Source: an uncultured Eubacteriales bacterium (GTDB taxonomy: Bacteria; Bacillota; Clostridia; Peptostreptococcales; Anaerovoracaceae). Taken from it: a stretch of DNA of 6,231 nucleotides. The notes below the pieces were generated by a model. It saw nothing but the letters and a program-made list of their open reading frames with translations, had not been told where the DNA came from and searched no databases. Shown here piece after piece: positions 1 through 5,446 of the stretch; the stretch's first letter is position 1, and each line of letters opens with the position of its first letter. Position numbers and translations under genes: made by a program. The DNA is taken from positions 1-6,231 of the forward strand of contig CACXFN010000173.1 in NCBI GenBank assembly GCA_902766915.1, written 5' to 3'.

Positions 1-928
1 CTGGAAGCAGGCACGCAATTACATTGCCCTTCTTTAGATTGCTAATACCATCCTTGGAACAACATATTAAGTGCTCAGCAGATACTGCGCCAACTCGTTC
101 CGCCACGCCGGTTCCGCCTATATCGCATATCTCATCTGCGTGAATCTTGGCTCCAAGTCCGTGGGCCTTGGCGGTTCTAAGAATGGTTTCCGATTCTTCA
201 GAAGTGAAAACACCTTCTTCACAGAAAACGTCACAGTATTCAGCAAGTTCGCTTTCTCCAATTTGTGGAATCATGTCATTACAGAGAAAATCGATATACT
301 CCTGTCTGTTATGTCGGTATTCTTCAGGAAGGGCATGAGCCCCCATAAAGGTTGCCACCAGTTCTACAGGAGTTTTATCCTTGCACTCGGATACAGCCTT
401 TAATTGCTTCAGCTCAGTTTCTCTGTCGAGACCGTAGCCACTCTTTACTTCGCAGGTGGTGGTACCGTGGACAAACATATCGTCTAATTCCACCGTCATT
501 TTATCCACCAATTGATCAAGGGTAGAGTTTCTGGTTGCTCTAACCGTGGATAAAATGCCTCCGCCTGAAGCAAGAATATCCAAATAAGTTGCTCCCTTTA
601 GCTTTAACTCCAATTCATTTTGACGCCATCCGCCAAATACCAGATGTGTGTGTGCGTCAACCAAACCCGGGGTAACAAGTTTACCTTCTGCATCCACAAT
701 ATCCGAATCGAAGGTATCTATCCAATCGGGTAATACGAAGGATTCTTTTTGATTAGGGGAGGAAATTTCTGCTGGTTCCATTTCTCCTACCTGGGTTATA
801 AATCCTTCATCGCAAATGATATATGCATTTTTTAATATCTGGATTTCACCTTGAGCTTCTCCTGATTTGGCACTACCTCCGGTGGGAGTAGCAAGAGTTC
901 CGATGTTTTTTATAATTAATCTTTTCAT
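1..928 (-). CDS. hutI: Imidazolonepropionase HutI, C-terminus cut by the window edge
   Basis: HutI is a cytoplasmic metal-dependent amidohydrolase that converts 4-imidazolone-5-propionate to N-formimino-L-glutamate, the third step of histidine degradation. I translated 309 codons by hand from the ATG at 926-928. The metal motif His93-Thr94-His95 sits in VDAHTHLVFGG and is followed by the family stretch SGGGILSTVRATR (121-133). Further hallmarks are VKSGYG (161-166), FMGAHA (194-199), the third metal ligand His263 with Glu266 in KIHADE, and His286 in SAEHL. These match, from memory, His80/His82, His249, Glu252 and His272 of the B. subtilis enzyme, offset by 13-14 residues. The family is about 400-430 residues, so roughly the last quarter is missing, including the expected Asp metal ligand. 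The start follows the hutU stop by 13 bp, with a weak AAGG ribosome-binding site touching that stop, so translation is probably coupled. No internal frame break is visible. Identification is secure. Confidence 0.96.
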   Translation of the reverse strand, partial: MKRLIIKNIGTLATPTGGSAKSGEAQGEIQILKNAYIICDEGFITQVGEMEPAEISSPNQKESFVLPDWIDTFDSDIVDAEGKLVTPGLVDAHTHLVFGGWRQNELELKLKGATYLDILASGGGILSTVRATRNSTLDQLVDKMTVELDDMFVHGTTTCEVKSGYGLDRETELKQLKAVSECKDKTPVELVATFMGAHALPEEYRHNRQEYIDFLCNDMIPQIGESELAEYCDVFCEEGVFTSEESETILRTAKAHGLGAKIHADEICDIGGTGVAERVGAVSAEHLICCSKDGISNLKKGNVIACLLP

Positions 929-937
929 TTTTGATAT

Positions 938-944
938 GACCTTA
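938..944 (-). promoter_or_regulatory. Weak hutI ribosome-binding site abutting the hutU stop codon
   Basis: The minus strand reads TAAGGTC, where TAA (942-944) is the hutU stop and AAGG is the only Shine-Dalgarno-like stretch, about ten bases before the hutI ATG at 928. It is much poorer than the AAGGAGG before hutU, so hutI probably depends on re-initiation or coupling and may be made at a lower level. Confidence 0.6.
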
Positions 945-2945
945 TTTCTTAATAATTGTTTTGATGAGTTCTTCATCTGCTATTTCAGGAATAGTAATCA
1001 TGTCAGTACCGGCGTTTATTTCGTTGTACTCCTTTGCGACAGTTATTGCATTCTCATTTCTGGCCCATGCTCTGCGGGCAACACCTACCATGGTATCCCA
1101 GGGCATGGACATGCGAAGAATTGTATCTACTCTTTCGGAACCATCCAGCACCATGCCGAAGCCACCGTTAATTGCTCTACCTATTCCTGTGCCTCCACCG
1201 TTATGAAGAGCGATTAGACTCATTCCGCGGGCAGCGTTTCCTGCATAGCATTGGGTAGCCATATCTGCCATTATGTTTGAGCCATCCTTTATATTTGATG
1301 TTTCACGGAAGGGGGAATCCGTTCCGCCAGTATCGTGGTGATCACGCCCCAACATGACGGGGCCGATTTTTCCGTCTCTAACCATTTCGTTGAATTTCAG
1401 AGCGATATTCATGCGGCCCATAGCATCTTGATAGAGGATGCGGCATTGGGTTCCAACAACCAGCTTATTCTTTTTGGCATCGCGTACCCAAACATAATTA
1501 TCATAGTCCTGATAACGACGGTTATTCTCATAGATATAGTCCGCGGCTGCCTGATCGGTGGCATCCAAATCCTCGGGATTTCCTGAGAGACAGCACCAAC
1601 GGAATGGACCATACCCAAAATCAAAGAGCTGTGGTCCTAAAATATCTTCCACATAGGACGGGAAAATAAAACCTTCCAAATCATTTTCCCCATTCTTGCA
1701 TACCGCAGTTACTCCGGCATCGTATACTGCCTTTAAGAAACTGTTGCCATAATCAAAGAAGTAGGTTCCTCTTTCATGGAATTTAACTATTAGGTCATAA
1801 TGGGTTCTTAAACTTTTATCTACAGCTTCCCTGAATCCTTCGGGATCCCGATCAAGCATTTCAGTTCTTTCTTCAAAGGTTAGGCCCTGTGGGCAGTAAC
1901 CGCCATCATATGGAACATGGCATGAAGTTTGGTCACTCATCAAATCCACATGGACATTGTTTTTATATAAGAATTCCAAAAGGTCTACAACATTGCCATG
2001 ATAGGCAATAGCGCAGGCTTCTTTTGATGCCAACTTTTCTTTTGCAATGGATAGTACTTCCTCTAAGTCGTCGCTTCTTTCACTAACCCAACCTTGTGTA
2101 TAACGTGTTTCAATTCGTGAATCATCGACCTCTGCAATAATAGCCACAGCTCCTGCAATCTCTGCAGCCTTGCCTTGAGCTCCGCTCATTCCGCCTAATC
2201 CTGCGGATATGAACAATCTTCCTGCCAGATTTCCTTCAGCCGGAATTCCGAGCTTAAGCCTGCCTGCATTTAGAAGTGTATTGAATGTGCCGTGAACAAT
2301 ACCCTGCGGCCCAATATACATCCAGCCACCTGCGGTCATTTGCCCGTAATTTGCTACACCCAGAGCAGCAGCTCTATTAAAATTGTTTTGGTCGTCAAAT
2401 CCACCCACCATTAGTCCGTTGGTTATTATGCAACGGGGCGCCAGTTTGTGAGAACGGAACAGCCCTAAGGGGTGACCGCTCATGACTACCAAGGTCTGCT
2501 CATCTGTCATTATTTCCAAATACTTTTTGATGAGTCTGTACTGCATCCAGTTTTGACAGACTTGCCCGGTTTCTCCGTAGGTCACCAATTCATAGGGGTA
2601 GAGAGCCACATCGAAATCAAGGTTGTTATCAATCATTACCTGGAATGCCTTGGCTTCTGTTATATTGCCTTTATATTCATCTATGGGGAGACCTTTGATT
2701 GGTCCTGCAGGACGAAATCTGTAGCCATAGATACGACCATGTTCTTCTAATTCTTCGGCAAATTCCTTGGCCATTTCCTCGTGGTGTTTGGCTGGTATGT
2801 AACGAAGAGCGTTTTTAATTGCCAATACTTTATCGGCGTCTGAAAGATTGGATTTGCGATGGGGTGCACGACGCATGCCGGGCACAAATTCCGGATATTC
2901 CGGTAGATTATCATCGAGTCTAACGGTTATGATCTCTTTGTTCAT
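942..2945 (-). CDS. hutU: Urocanate hydratase (urocanase), long form
   Basis: Urocanase uses tightly bound NAD+ as an electrophilic cofactor to hydrate urocanate to imidazolonepropionate, the second step of histidine degradation, in the cytoplasm. The 667-residue protein has the NAD-binding glycine-rich stretch GLGGMSGAQ (249-257), the conserved MTAGGWMYIGPQGIVHGT segment (203-220), GPFRW (446-450), GRDHHDTGGTDSPFRET (533-549) and HNGGGTGIG (581-589). The classical bacterial enzymes are about 550-560 residues; this length and the C-terminal motifs fit the longer type typified by animal UROC1 (about 676 residues). The classical signature FQGLPxRICW is replaced by VVGTQCRILY (496-505), so the position of the P. 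putida active-site Cys410 appears to be Leu504. The start is fixed by an excellent AAGGAGG five bases upstream that overlaps the hutH stop. It is the middle gene of hutHUI. Confidence 0.97.
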   Translation of the reverse strand: MNKEIITVRLDDNLPEYPEFVPGMRRAPHRKSNLSDADKVLAIKNALRYIPAKHHEEMAKEFAEELEEHGRIYGYRFRPAGPIKGLPIDEYKGNITEAKAFQVMIDNNLDFDVALYPYELVTYGETGQVCQNWMQYRLIKKYLEIMTDEQTLVVMSGHPLGLFRSHKLAPRCIITNGLMVGGFDDQNNFNRAAALGVANYGQMTAGGWMYIGPQGIVHGTFNTLLNAGRLKLGIPAEGNLAGRLFISAGLGGMSGAQGKAAEIAGAVAIIAEVDDSRIETRYTQGWVSERSDDLEEVLSIAKEKLASKEACAIAYHGNVVDLLEFLYKNNVHVDLMSDQTSCHVPYDGGYCPQGLTFEERTEMLDRDPEGFREAVDKSLRTHYDLIVKFHERGTYFFDYGNSFLKAVYDAGVTAVCKNGENDLEGFIFPSYVEDILGPQLFDFGYGPFRWCCLSGNPEDLDATDQAAADYIYENNRRYQDYDNYVWVRDAKKNKLVVGTQCRILYQDAMGRMNIALKFNEMVRDGKIGPVMLGRDHHDTGGTDSPFRETSNIKDGSNIMADMATQCYAGNAARGMSLIALHNGGGTGIGRAINGGFGMVLDGSERVDTILRMSMPWDTMVGVARRAWARNENAITVAKEYNEINAGTDMITIPEIADEELIKTIIKK

Positions 2946-2951
2946 TGGATT

Positions 2952-2959
2952 CCTCCTTA
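2952..2959 (-). promoter_or_regulatory. hutU ribosome-binding site overlapping the hutH stop codon
   Basis: On the minus strand the bases read TAAGGAGG. TAA is the hutH stop (2957-2959) and AAGGAGG (2952-2958) is a near-perfect Shine-Dalgarno six bases before the hutU ATG. A ribosome finishing hutH therefore releases on the initiation site of hutU, which suggests translational coupling. The arrangement is seen directly; the coupling is inferred. Confidence 0.9.
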
Positions 2960-4534
2960 TTCTAATTCAGGGATGAATTCATAGAGAATTTCTGTAAGTT
3001 CGCTACTTCTTATAAGTCTTTCGACTACTTCAATATCATTCCGTATTTCACGATCCTGGTCCATAAAAGGAACTTCGCTTCGTACTCGTTTATAGACCTG
3101 CTCAATAACTGGTGGTAGACTGCTATTTTCAAATCCGCGTTCCTGTAATCTTAGGTCCAAAGCCTGGCAGGCAGTCAATAATTCGAAGGCCAATACTGAC
3201 CTCGTGTTTTCAAGTATTTGTCCGGATTTTCTTGCTGCAGTTGTGCCCATGGAAACGAAGTCTTCCTGATTTGCAGAGGATGGAATGCTGTCCACACTTG
3301 CAGGATGGGCCAGGACTTTGTTCTCTGAAACCATTGATGCTGCAGTATATTGAACAATCATGAATCCGCTGTTTATACCTCCGTCAACTGTTAGGAAGGG
3401 AGGGAGTCCGTTGCTGAGATGGACATTAACCATTCTTTCGGTTCTTCTTTCGGAGATGGACGCCAATTCGGAGCAAGCTATTCCAAGAAAGTCAAAGGGA
3501 AGAGCCATTGGCTCTCCGTGGAAATTGCCTCCGGAAATTACGCCTTCATCTTCCAGGAAAATCAAGGGATTATCTGTTACGGCATTAAGCTCTATATCTA
3601 CTTTATCTTTTACAAAATCCAAGGTATCGCGAATTGCGCCATGTACCTGGGGAATACAGCGCAGTGAATAAGCATCCTGAACTCGTAGACCTTGATTTGA
3701 GTCAACCATTTTGCTGTTATCTGTGAGAAGTCGCATGTTTCTAGCTACCTTGATTTGGCCCATGTGACCACGTGCTAAATGCATACGCTCCTGGAAGGGA
3801 CTAAGCTGACCGGTTAGAGCAATGAAACTCATTGCACTAATCAAGTCTGCCAGCCTTGCAGCTTCAATTGCATCATAGAGATTTAGTGCACCAACAGACG
3901 TCATGGCGCATGTTCCATTCGTGATGCCTAGACCCTCCTTTGAAACCAAGGTGTCCAGAATATCTATTCCGGCCTTTCTCATGGCTTCCGCACCAGGAAT
4001 AAGTTCGCCCTGATAATAGGCTTGGCCCTTGCCTAGTAGTACCAGTCCCATATGGGAAAGGGGAGCTAAATCTCCTGACGCTCCCAAAGAGCCCTTTTGA
4101 GGAATATGAGGAGTGACGCCGGCGTTTAGCATCTCGATTAGCATTTCCACAATCAAGGGACGTACGCCACTGATTCCAACGCATAGAGCGTTTGCCCGTA
4201 AAAGCATCATGCCTCTAACTTGCTCAATTGAATAGGGTTCACCTGTACCGGTGCAATGACTGAGTATTAAATTTGTTGATAGTTTGTTTGAAAGATCTTC
4301 AGGTACTGCCACTGTAGCGAAATCACCAAAACCGGTTGTGATTCCATAGGCGACACGGCGCTCTTCTGAGAGCTTTTCGGTCAATTCTCGCGACAGTTTC
4401 ATTGCTGTCAGTGCAGATTCGGATATTCGAACCTTTGTATTGAATCGGGCAACAGCAAGGAATTCATCCAAGGTAAGATGAGCACCATCGATAACGACTT
4501 CTTCGATTTCGGAAAGGGGTTTTGGAATTGCCAT
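2957..4534 (-). CDS. hutH: Histidine ammonia-lyase (histidase)
   Basis: HutH removes ammonia from L-histidine to give urocanate, the committed first step of the pathway; it is a cytoplasmic homotetramer in known family members. The 525-residue product carries GSLGASGDLAPLSH (148-161), whose Ala152-Ser153-Gly154 cyclises autocatalytically to the MIO electrophile. Catalytic Tyr63 lies in AYGITTGFG, Asn206 in ITNGT, Tyr289 and Arg292 in QDAYSLRC, and FHGE at 338-341. Ser92-His93 (LSHCTGTG) and Glu424 in SSANQED are the pair and the acid expected of histidine-specific lyases rather than phenylalanine or tyrosine lyases. Residue 426 is Phe where the histidases I remember (B. subtilis, P. putida) have His (QEDHVSMG). 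The ATG at 4532-4534 has AAAGGAG six bases upstream. It is the first gene of hutHUI, 11 bp from hutU, and lies downstream of the extended -10 promoter at 4673-4701. Confidence 0.98.
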   Translation of the reverse strand: MAIPKPLSEIEEVVIDGAHLTLDEFLAVARFNTKVRISESALTAMKLSRELTEKLSEERRVAYGITTGFGDFATVAVPEDLSNKLSTNLILSHCTGTGEPYSIEQVRGMMLLRANALCVGISGVRPLIVEMLIEMLNAGVTPHIPQKGSLGASGDLAPLSHMGLVLLGKGQAYYQGELIPGAEAMRKAGIDILDTLVSKEGLGITNGTCAMTSVGALNLYDAIEAARLADLISAMSFIALTGQLSPFQERMHLARGHMGQIKVARNMRLLTDNSKMVDSNQGLRVQDAYSLRCIPQVHGAIRDTLDFVKDKVDIELNAVTDNPLIFLEDEGVISGGNFHGEPMALPFDFLGIACSELASISERRTERMVNVHLSNGLPPFLTVDGGINSGFMIVQYTAASMVSENKVLAHPASVDSIPSSANQEDFVSMGTTAARKSGQILENTRSVLAFELLTACQALDLRLQERGFENSSLPPVIEQVYKRVRSEVPFMDQDREIRNDIEVVERLIRSSELTEILYEFIPELE

Positions 4535-4540
4535 TTTGCG

Positions 4541-4547
4541 CTCCTTT
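4541..4547 (-). promoter_or_regulatory. hutH ribosome-binding site
   Basis: The minus strand reads AAAGGAG, with six bases (CGCAAA) between it and the hutH ATG. This supports the chosen start over the in-frame alternatives further inside the gene. Confidence 0.85.
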
Positions 4548-4588
4548 GTAGATCAACCGAAACTTCAGTATGGATATTGTCGCAATGT

Positions 4589-4612
4589 ACTGCTTTATAT
4601 CGATAAAGTAGT
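4589..4612. repeat. Second, imperfect inverted repeat in the hut leader
   Basis: The plus strand reads ACTGCTTTAT (4589-4598), ATCG, then ATAAAGTAGT (4603-4612). Nine Watson-Crick pairs form, plus one odd position: a G-U pair in plus-strand RNA but an A-C mismatch in the minus-strand hut leader. The hairpin is thus slightly better in plus-strand RNA. It sits 14 bp from the perfect repeat at 4627-4651. The function is unknown. Confidence 0.55.
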
Positions 4613-4626
4613 CCCTTATAGCACGA

Positions 4627-4651
4627 CACCAGTACGCAAAACGTACTGGTG
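4627..4651. repeat. Perfect 10-bp inverted repeat in the hut leader
   Basis: The arms CACCAGTACG (4627-4636) and CGTACTGGTG (4642-4651) are exact reverse complements around a CAAAA spacer. The element lies about 15-40 nt downstream of the predicted hut start site. It could act as a DNA operator for a dimeric repressor or, in hut RNA, as a stable hairpin at the extreme 5' end. In the hut direction it is not followed by a U-run, so it should not terminate hut transcription. The repeat is certain; its role is not. Confidence 0.9.
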
Positions 4652-4664
4652 CCTATCTTTTTTA
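4627..4664 (+). terminator. Terminator-like hairpin plus T-run on the plus strand
   Basis: Read rightward, the 10-bp stem with a CAAAA loop is followed by six bases (CCTATC is the spacer, ending at 4657) and then six T residues (4658-4663). That is the shape of an intrinsic terminator, although the T-run normally starts right after the stem. No plus-strand gene precedes it. It would therefore stop antisense transcription across hutH or end a short plus-strand RNA. A DNA operator is the main alternative. Confidence 0.35.
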
Positions 4665-4672
4665 TTTGCTCA

Positions 4673-4701
4673 ATTATATCATTTAAGCCATTAAAAGTAA
4701 A
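4673..4701 (-). promoter_or_regulatory. Predicted sigma-A promoter of hutHUI with an extended -10
   Basis: On the minus strand a consensus TATAAT (4673-4678) is preceded by TGA, giving the extended -10 form TGnTATAAT. A 17-bp spacer (4679-4695) separates it from TTTACT (4696-4701), which matches four of six bases of TTGACA. Transcription would begin near 4665, about 130 nt before the hutH start. The spacer itself contains TTTAA-GCCA-TTAAA (4682-4695), a short inverted repeat that could be chance in AT-rich DNA. The promoter is a strong match by eye but has not been tested. Confidence 0.7.
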
Positions 4702-4749
4702 TGATTTTGCAACGGTGTTTGCCATAGATGGACTCTACGTAATTTAAAC

Positions 4750-4778
4750 TTTACCAGTGACTTTTGACGGAATATAAT
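4750..4778 (+). promoter_or_regulatory. Candidate promoter P1 for the SGNH hydrolase-uvrB unit
   Basis: TTTACC (4750-4755, four of six bases of TTGACA) is followed after 17 bp by a consensus TATAAT (4773-4778). Transcription would start near 4785, giving a leader of about 42 nt. The hexamers are almost the same as those of the divergent hut promoter. It overlaps candidate P2, and the sequence does not decide between them. Confidence 0.5.
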
Positions 4779-4792
4779 TAGTTTGATATATA
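4764..4792 (+). promoter_or_regulatory. Candidate promoter P2 for the SGNH hydrolase-uvrB unit
   Basis: TTGACG (4764-4769, five of six bases of the consensus) is followed after 17 bp by TATATA (4787-4792). Transcription would start near 4799, only about 28 nt before the gene. It has a better -35 but a poorer -10 than the overlapping P1. Confidence 0.45.
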
Positions 4793-4826
4793 GGTTAAAA
4801 TGACATGGGAAGGGTAAGAAGACTTA

Positions 4827-5444
4827 ATGAAGAGAATTCTGTTTTTCGGTGATTCCAATACATTCGGTTACGATCCAAGAGCAATTTTTGGAGGGCGTTA
4901 TTCAGAGGATATTCGCTGGACGGATATTGTTGCTCGGGATATGAAGGATTTATTGGAAGTAATTCCAAGAGGAATGAACGGAAGGTGTATTCCTCGTTCT
5001 AATTATGAAATAGAATCCCTGGAGCGATTGATTAAATCCCACGGGCCGCTTACTTATTTTGCAATCATGCTGGGAACGAATGATGTTCTCTTAACGAACA
5101 ACCCTGATCCGGATGAGGCGATTGGGAATATGAGGATGCTTTTGGAGAGACTCCTTGAATTTGCGAAGACGGGTTGTGACCCCGGATCCTCATTTGAAAT
5201 AATTTTGATAATCCCGCCTTTGATGTTTCCCGGGAGCAATCCCCACAGTCCTTTTTGGATGTATGAGGATGCATCAAAGAAACTTGCAGAGGGATATAAA
5301 AGGATTGCCGGGGAGCTGGGTCTAAGGGTCATCGATGCCTCATCATGGATGGTAGACCTGGACAGCGACGGGGTGCATATCTCCCAAAGGGGCAGCCTGG
5401 AGTTTGCAGAAAAGATGAAGAGTGCGCTAAAGGAATTTGTATAG
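4827..5444 (+). CDS. SGNH/GDSL-family hydrolase (lipase/esterase-like), cytoplasmic
   Basis: The 205-residue product is a small single-domain SGNH hydrolase, a family of serine esterases, thioesterases and deacetylases. Block I is [11 protein letters not shown] with nucleophile Ser10 (residues 6-16), block II is GMNGR (49-53), block III is GTND with Asn85 (83-86), and block V is SDGVHIS with Asp181 and His184 (180-186). All four name-giving residues are present, so it should be active. There is no signal peptide or membrane segment, so it probably acts in the cytoplasm. The substrate cannot be told from sequence; arylesterase, thioesterase or carbohydrate-ester deacetylase are all possible. 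The ATG at 4827 begins the block I strand directly, and its ribosome-binding site is poor (GGAAGGG, 12 bases upstream). The stop is 2 bp from the uvrB start, so the two genes are surely co-transcribed. Confidence 0.93.
   Translation: MKRILFFGDSNTFGYDPRAIFGGRYSEDIRWTDIVARDMKDLLEVIPRGMNGRCIPRSNYEIESLERLIKSHGPLTYFAIMLGTNDVLLTNNPDPDEAIGNMRMLLERLLEFAKTGCDPGSSFEIILIIPPLMFPGSNPHSPFWMYEDASKKLAEGYKRIAGELGLRVIDASSWMVDLDSDGVHISQRGSLEFAEKMKSALKEFV
5428..5434 (+). promoter_or_regulatory. uvrB ribosome-binding site inside the end of the SGNH hydrolase gene
   Basis: TAAAGGA lies within the last codons of the hydrolase gene and 12 bases before the uvrB ATG at 5447. The spacing is on the long side, and the stop and start codons are only 2 bp apart (TAG-AT-ATG), so translation of uvrB may lean on re-initiation after the hydrolase. 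Confidence 0.6.
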
Positions 5445-5446
5445 AT

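Larger units (their letters stand above)
4535..4826. other. Divergent intergenic region between hutH and the SGNH hydrolase gene
   Basis: This 292-bp AT-rich stretch separates the two transcription units and holds no convincing gene. From hutH outward it contains the hutH ribosome-binding site, an imperfect hairpin (4589-4612), a perfect 10-bp inverted repeat (4627-4651) beside a T-run on the plus strand, and the hut promoter (4673-4701). Two overlapping rightward promoter candidates follow (4750-4778 and 4764-4792), then a weak ribosome-binding region before 4827. From the predicted start site near 4665, the hut mRNA would have a leader of about 130 nt, long for a simple operon, containing both hairpins. 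The leader has no ATG and no histidine-rich leader peptide. Confidence 0.7.

Noticed and set aside
71..403. Plus-strand frame of 110 codons opposite hutI
   Set aside because: It is antisense to the conserved metal-site region of hutI and resembles no protein family.
867..1217. Plus-strand frame of 116 codons over the hutI/hutU junction
   Set aside because: It is antisense to well-identified genes, with no ribosome-binding site and low-complexity, Cys- and Phe-rich content typical of a shadow frame.
4548..4665. Histidine-rich leader peptide or HutP-type antitermination in the hut leader
   Set aside because: The leader has no ATG, no run of His codons, and no hut-direction terminator with a U-run. 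No clear series of NAG triplet repeats was seen.
4408..4725. A 105-codon minus-strand frame (starts MANTVAKSFTF) across the intergenic region into hutH
   Set aside because: Its ATG lies upstream of the strong hut promoter -10, it has no ribosome-binding site, it reads through the palindrome, and its second half overlaps hutH in another frame. No family is recognisable. A decayed gene start cannot be fully excluded.
4702..4725. Possible catabolite-repression (cre) site upstream of the hut -35
   Set aside because: The stretch TGCAACGGTGTTTGCC looks partly symmetric, but its CG is one base out of register with the cre consensus as I recall it.
4800..4817. Five-codon mini frame MTWEG ending ten bases before the SGNH hydrolase ATG
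   Set aside because: It is too short and poorly supplied with a ribosome-binding site to support as a regulatory uORF; chance is the simpler explanation.
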